From the NCBI GenBank assembly GCA_002771615.1, contig PCSD01000100.1, positions 325 through 8,779 on the forward strand: 8,455 nucleotides of DNA, given 5' to 3'. Below the pieces are notes generated by a model. The model was not told the DNA's origin. It did not search any database and worked only from the letters and a program-made list of their open reading frames with translations. A program made the translations under genes and the position numbers. Origin of the DNA: Candidatus Falkowbacteria bacterium CG23_combo_of_CG06-09_8_20_14_all_49_15 (GTDB taxonomy: Bacteria > Patescibacteriota > Patescibacteriia > Patescibacteriales > UM-FILTER-48-10). Of the stretch, positions 5,768 through 8,455 are shown one piece after another (the stretch's first letter is position 1; each line of letters starts with the position of its first letter).

Positions 5768-7310
5768 TACCAATTACCAAAAAATCAGCCGTGCTTCGGA
5801 ACTATCCGGGTCCGATCGCCTGCTTTATCGCGCGCTGGAAATTTTTCCCGGATTTTTATCTTGGCTAACTCTGATCGGTTTATTTTTCTTGTCCATAATT
5901 TCCCCATTTTTCGCGGCTATTTTTATTATTATTTTTGATATCTATTGGCTTTTGCTCGTTGTCTATCTGATCATCCACCTGCTGGCGGCCTATAAAAAAA
6001 TGCGCGCGCACCTGGAACAAGACTGGGAAAAAAAGCTCCAAGATTTGCCGGCGGCGGCGCGCGTCCTGCCCTTTTCTTGGACGGAAATCATCCAAGTGAT
6101 TATTTTTCCCACTTACCAAGAAGGGCTTGAGATCATCCGGGCAAGCTTCCGGGCTTTGCTCCAATCCGGCTGGCCGGCGGAAAAATTGATCGTGGTCCTG
6201 GCGACGGAAAAAAGAGCCGGACCGGAAGCCCAAGTCCGAGCGGAAACGATCCGGCAGGAATTCGGCCACTGCTTCCGGGCTTTTCTGGTTACCATCCATC
6301 CGGATAATATTCCGGGCGAAATCAAAGGCAAAGGCTCCAATCAAGCCTGGGCGGCCCGAAAATTACGGGACAAAATCATTGAACCGGCGCATTTTGATCC
6401 GAAAAAAATCTTGGTGAACATCTTTGACATAGATTCCATAATTTTTCCCGGTTATTTCCATTGCTTGGCCTACCATTTCCTGACGGCTGAAAAACCTTAC
6501 CGCTCCAGTTACCAGCCCATCCCGATTTATCATAATAATATTTGGCAAGCGCCTTTTTTTTCCCGCGTCTCCGCTTATTCAAATTCTTTTTGGCAGATGA
6601 TGCAGCAAATCCGCTGTGAAAAATTAGCCACTTATTCATCGCATGCTCTCACCTGGACAGCCCTTTTGGAAATTGACTTTTGGGCGCCGAACATGGTCAG
6701 TGAAGATTCACGTATTTTTTGGCATCTTTTCCTCCATTACCGCGGCGATTACCGCGTCATTCCCTTGCACTTTCCCATTTCCATGGATGCCACCATGGAC
6801 AAAAGCTTCTGGCAATCGGCCAAAAATCTTTACCGCCAGCAACGACGTTGGGGCTGGGGTGTGGAAAATATCCCCTATCTGATGTTTAACATGATTAAAA
6901 ACTGGCAATTTTTACCGAAAAAATTATTTATCAACCGACTCTTGGTCCAACTCCACGGTTTCCATTCTTGGGCGACCAACGCCCTGATCATCGGCTTGTT
7001 CGGCTGGCTGCCCATATTTTTCGGGGGCGATGAATTCCGCGCGAGCATATTATCCGCTAATTTGCCGGTGACAACGCGATTACTGATGAGTCTGGCCATG
7101 GTCGGCCTGATTATTTCCGCGATCATTTCCGCTTTACTTCTGCCCCGCCCGCCGAAAAAATTTTTTTTCCAAAAAATCACGATTTTTTTCCAATGGTTGA
7201 TACTGCCTTTTAATATAATTATTTTCGGCTCCATTCCCGGATTGGAAGCGCAAACCCGCCTGATGTTCGGAAAATATCTCGGTTTCTGGGTCACGCCGAA
7301 AAATCGCTAA
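5760..7310 (+). CDS. Membrane glycosyltransferase, GT2 family (QxxRW type)
   Basis: A 516-residue integral membrane enzyme that probably transfers sugar from a nucleotide-sugar donor at the cytoplasmic face. Two membrane helices lie at about 29-49 and 50-76, then the GT-A domain: IIFPTYQE at 114-121 (nucleotide-binding strand), DID at 223-225 (metal-binding DxD), SED at 314-316 (likely catalytic Asp316) and QQRRW at 360-364, the acceptor-site QxxRW motif of processive GT2 enzymes such as cellulose and hyaluronan synthases. Three further hydrophobic segments follow (about 404-424, 437-463, 472-496). All key residues are present. An ATG at 5718 is in frame, but 5760 is preferred: it gives the compact ATGAATAA overlap with the PHP gene, while 5718 would overlap by 50 nt and add a poorly convincing basic extension. 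The product (exopolysaccharide, glycolipid or wall glycan) cannot be told. Confidence 0.88.
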   Translation: MNNTNYQKISRASELSGSDRLLYRALEIFPGFLSWLTLIGLFFLSIISPFFAAIFIIIFDIYWLLLVVYLIIHLLAAYKKMRAHLEQDWEKKLQDLPAAARVLPFSWTEIIQVIIFPTYQEGLEIIRASFRALLQSGWPAEKLIVVLATEKRAGPEAQVRAETIRQEFGHCFRAFLVTIHPDNIPGEIKGKGSNQAWAARKLRDKIIEPAHFDPKKILVNIFDIDSIIFPGYFHCLAYHFLTAEKPYRSSYQPIPIYHNNIWQAPFFSRVSAYSNSFWQMMQQIRCEKLATYSSHALTWTALLEIDFWAPNMVSEDSRIFWHLFLHYRGDYRVIPLHFPISMDATMDKSFWQSAKNLYRQQRRWGWGVENIPYLMFNMIKNWQFLPKKLFINRLLVQLHGFHSWATNALIIGLFGWLPIFFGGDEFRASILSANLPVTTRLLMSLAMVGLIISAIISALLLPRPPKKFFFQKITIFFQWLILPFNIIIFGSIPGLEAQTRLMFGKYLGFWVTPKNR

Positions 7311-7319
7311 TTTTCCAAT

Positions 7320-7745
7320 ATGGCTTGGGTAAAACATAAGGCCGGCAAAAAAATCTGGAAAAAATCCGCCCTTATCACCGGCCTATTGATTATAATTGTC
7401 TTTATTTCACCGACTTTTTGGAAAAATTTCCGCAAAACAAAAACAATTAACGCGGAAATAAAAAATTTGAATGAAGAAATAAAAAATTTAGAAAACAAAA
7501 ACAGCTCACTGAAAGAATTGCTGGATTTCTTGAATTCCCCGGCTTACATAGAAGAACAATCACGGTTGAAATTAGGCATGAAAAAAGACCGCGAAGAAAT
7601 CTATATTATCGCCCATGGCGAGAACAAAGCGGCCGCGGCCGCGCTAGATCACGCTCCGCTTGGACCGTTAAGCGCGAAAAACAGTTTTCAACTTTGGTAT
7701 GAATATTTTTTTTCCCGCACCCCGGGTCGGACAGTCCAGCCATAA
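7320..7745 (+). CDS. FtsB/DivIC-like septum formation initiator protein
   Basis: A 141-residue bitopic membrane protein with the FtsB/DivIC layout. It has a short basic cytoplasmic N terminus (KHKAGKKIWKK), one membrane helix at about 16-34, then a leucine/asparagine heptad coiled coil at about 41-70 (EIKNLNE EIKNLEN), then the conserved membrane-distal segment SPAYIEEQSRLKLGM followed by EEIYII. In characterised bacteria these proteins join FtsL and FtsQ/DivIB to activate septal wall synthesis. The end (LWYEYFF) resembles the aromatic C-terminal motif I recall in Patescibacteria homologues, which supports the full length. It lies 9 nt after the glycosyltransferase stop, so co-transcription is likely. 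There is no Shine-Dalgarno sequence. Whether it is the main divisome FtsB or a paralogue cannot be judged here. Confidence 0.82.
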   Translation: MAWVKHKAGKKIWKKSALITGLLIIIVFISPTFWKNFRKTKTINAEIKNLNEEIKNLENKNSSLKELLDFLNSPAYIEEQSRLKLGMKKDREEIYIIAHGENKAAAAALDHAPLGPLSAKNSFQLWYEYFFSRTPGRTVQP

Positions 7746-7811
7746 TTTTTATCTTGGCTATTATCTTAAGCAATCAGACCGCCGAAAAGAATAAACAAAA
7801 ATTTTTATTGG

Positions 7812-7841
7812 CCGGCGAAAAAAGCTAAAAAAATTCGCTGG
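7812..7841 (+). other. Hairpin in the leader of the last gene
   Basis: CCGGCGAA at 7812-7819 can pair with TTCGCTGG at 7834-7841, an 8-bp stem with one G-U pair and a 14-nt A-rich loop. It ends 15 nt before the ATG at 7857. No T run follows on either strand, so it is not a standard intrinsic terminator. It could affect translation or mRNA stability, or arise by chance in this 111-nt gap (7746-7856), where no convincing promoter was found. Confidence 0.3.
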
Positions 7842-7856
7842 AAAATATAAAAAAAT

Positions 7857-8455
7857 ATGGGACAAAATATTTGGCTGGATGGAATTAAAAAAATGACTCC
7901 CGAAGAAAGAAAAAAATCTCGGGAAGCGGTTTTAGAGGCGATCAAAAAAGCCGAAGCCGAAGCCAAAAACCGTAAAATCGCCCAAGCGCCAAAACCGCTC
8001 AACAGACAAAGGAATTTTGACGCGATTACGATGCCAGCCAAAAATGAAAAAATAAATGAAAAAATAGCGGATAAACAAAAAAACGGCCTGAAACCGGATT
8101 TGGACAAAAATCAAAAAGGAGTTACCGCCCAAACAAGCATTCCCTCTCCGGCCAATTTGAATATTCCCGGTGTCAAACTTAATCAAAACGAAAAAATGGC
8201 TGTTAAAAATATTTTGGCTAATTTTGGAAAAAATTACCTTAATAATGCCAACAACAAAACTGCGGCGCCAACTTTCAGCGAACCAAAAAAAATAATCGCG
8301 CCGACCGTTTCTTTAATAAAGAATAAAAATGATTTTGTCTTAAGGCAAATGCAAGAAAGAGAAAAACAAGAAAGAGAAAAACAAGAAAGAGAAAAACGAA
8401 AAAAGAAAAAAAAAAATATCAGGCGAAAAATCCGCCGCAAAAAAATCATCGTCTT
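7857..8455 (+). CDS. Lys/Glu-rich basic protein, truncated by the window edge
   Basis: An open frame of 199 codons with no stop before the window ends. An in-frame stop at 7848-7850 makes the ATG at 7857 the first possible start. I do not recognise the family. Residues 1-45 form a charged, probably helical segment (MTPEERKKSREAVLEAIKKA). Residues 46-160 are Asn/Lys/Pro-rich and likely loosely folded, with a possible short helix at 110-130. Residues 166-180 are three exact QEREK repeats, followed by a dense Lys/Arg block (181-196) and then IIV at the very edge. Such a basic block before hydrophobic residues commonly marks the cytoplasmic side of a membrane helix, so the unseen part may be membrane-spanning or extracellular; that is inference. 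Long uninterrupted length and codons like its neighbours (GCC GAA GCC) support a real gene. The ATG has no good Shine-Dalgarno. Confidence 0.65.
   Translation, partial: MGQNIWLDGIKKMTPEERKKSREAVLEAIKKAEAEAKNRKIAQAPKPLNRQRNFDAITMPAKNEKINEKIADKQKNGLKPDLDKNQKGVTAQTSIPSPANLNIPGVKLNQNEKMAVKNILANFGKNYLNNANNKTAAPTFSEPKKIIAPTVSLIKNKNDFVLRQMQEREKQEREKQEREKRKKKKKNIRRKIRRKKIIV
8352..8396 (+). repeat. Triple 15-nt repeat encoding QEREK
   Basis: The unit CAAGAAAGAGAAAAA occurs three times without a mismatch (8352-8366, 8367-8381, 8382-8396). It is in frame with the gene starting at 7857 and encodes QEREK three times, probably part of a charged single alpha-helix. Such perfect short repeats can gain or lose units by slippage without shifting frame. 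Confidence 0.95.

Noticed and set aside
7790..7809. AT inverted repeat (AATAAA with TTTATT) after the FtsB-like gene
   Set aside because: The stem is only A-T pairs, too weak for termination, and expected by chance in such AT-rich DNA.
1..8455. Search for tRNA, rRNA, CRISPR arrays, insertion sequences and attachment sites
   Set aside because: No cloverleaf, spaced repeat array, transposase gene or terminal inverted repeats were visible; the only direct repeats are the two coding ones reported.

Overview
The window most likely comes from a Patescibacteria (Candidate Phyla Radiation) chromosome. No ribosomal RNA or marker gene is present, so this rests on gene content: a sigma-region-4/HARE-HTH fusion, a VirD4/TraG-type ATPase with a CxxC-x17-CxxC zinc ribbon beside a single-pass membrane partner, a processive-type GT2 membrane glycosyltransferase, and a short FtsB/DivIC-like protein. 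Intergenic DNA is very AT-rich, all seven genes start with ATG, none has a good Shine-Dalgarno sequence, and all six complete genes end in TAA. The long reading frames are intact without reading TGA as sense, which argues against the recoded-TGA lineages (Gracilibacteria/SR1).

Layout, all on the + strand. Bases 1-192 hold a strong extended -10 promoter and an AT-rich leader. Bases 193-1419 encode the DNA-binding protein with sigma region 4 and winged helices, closed by an intrinsic terminator at 1444-1470. A second extended -10 promoter at 1499-1527 sits so close to the next ATG (1534) that the transcript would be leaderless. It probably drives a run of co-directional genes: membrane protein (1534-3153), VirD4/TraG-like ATPase (3212-5017), PHP-domain protein (5027-5767), GT2 glycosyltransferase (5760-7310, overlapping by 8 nt), FtsB/DivIC-like protein (7320-7745), and an open-ended basic protein (7857 to the window end). 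No intrinsic terminator was found between these genes.

The most interesting unit is the membrane protein plus ATPase pair. The first ends its folded part in a motif (LATLWHFP) that, from memory, lies just before the ATPase core in single-chain relatives. The second begins almost directly with that core. They look like two halves of one DNA- or protein-translocating machine whose substrate cannot be told from this window. No relaxase, VirB channel gene or pilin is visible. The PHP and GT2 genes look translationally coupled and suggest an envelope glycan role, with the divisome-like protein downstream. These functional links are inference from gene order.
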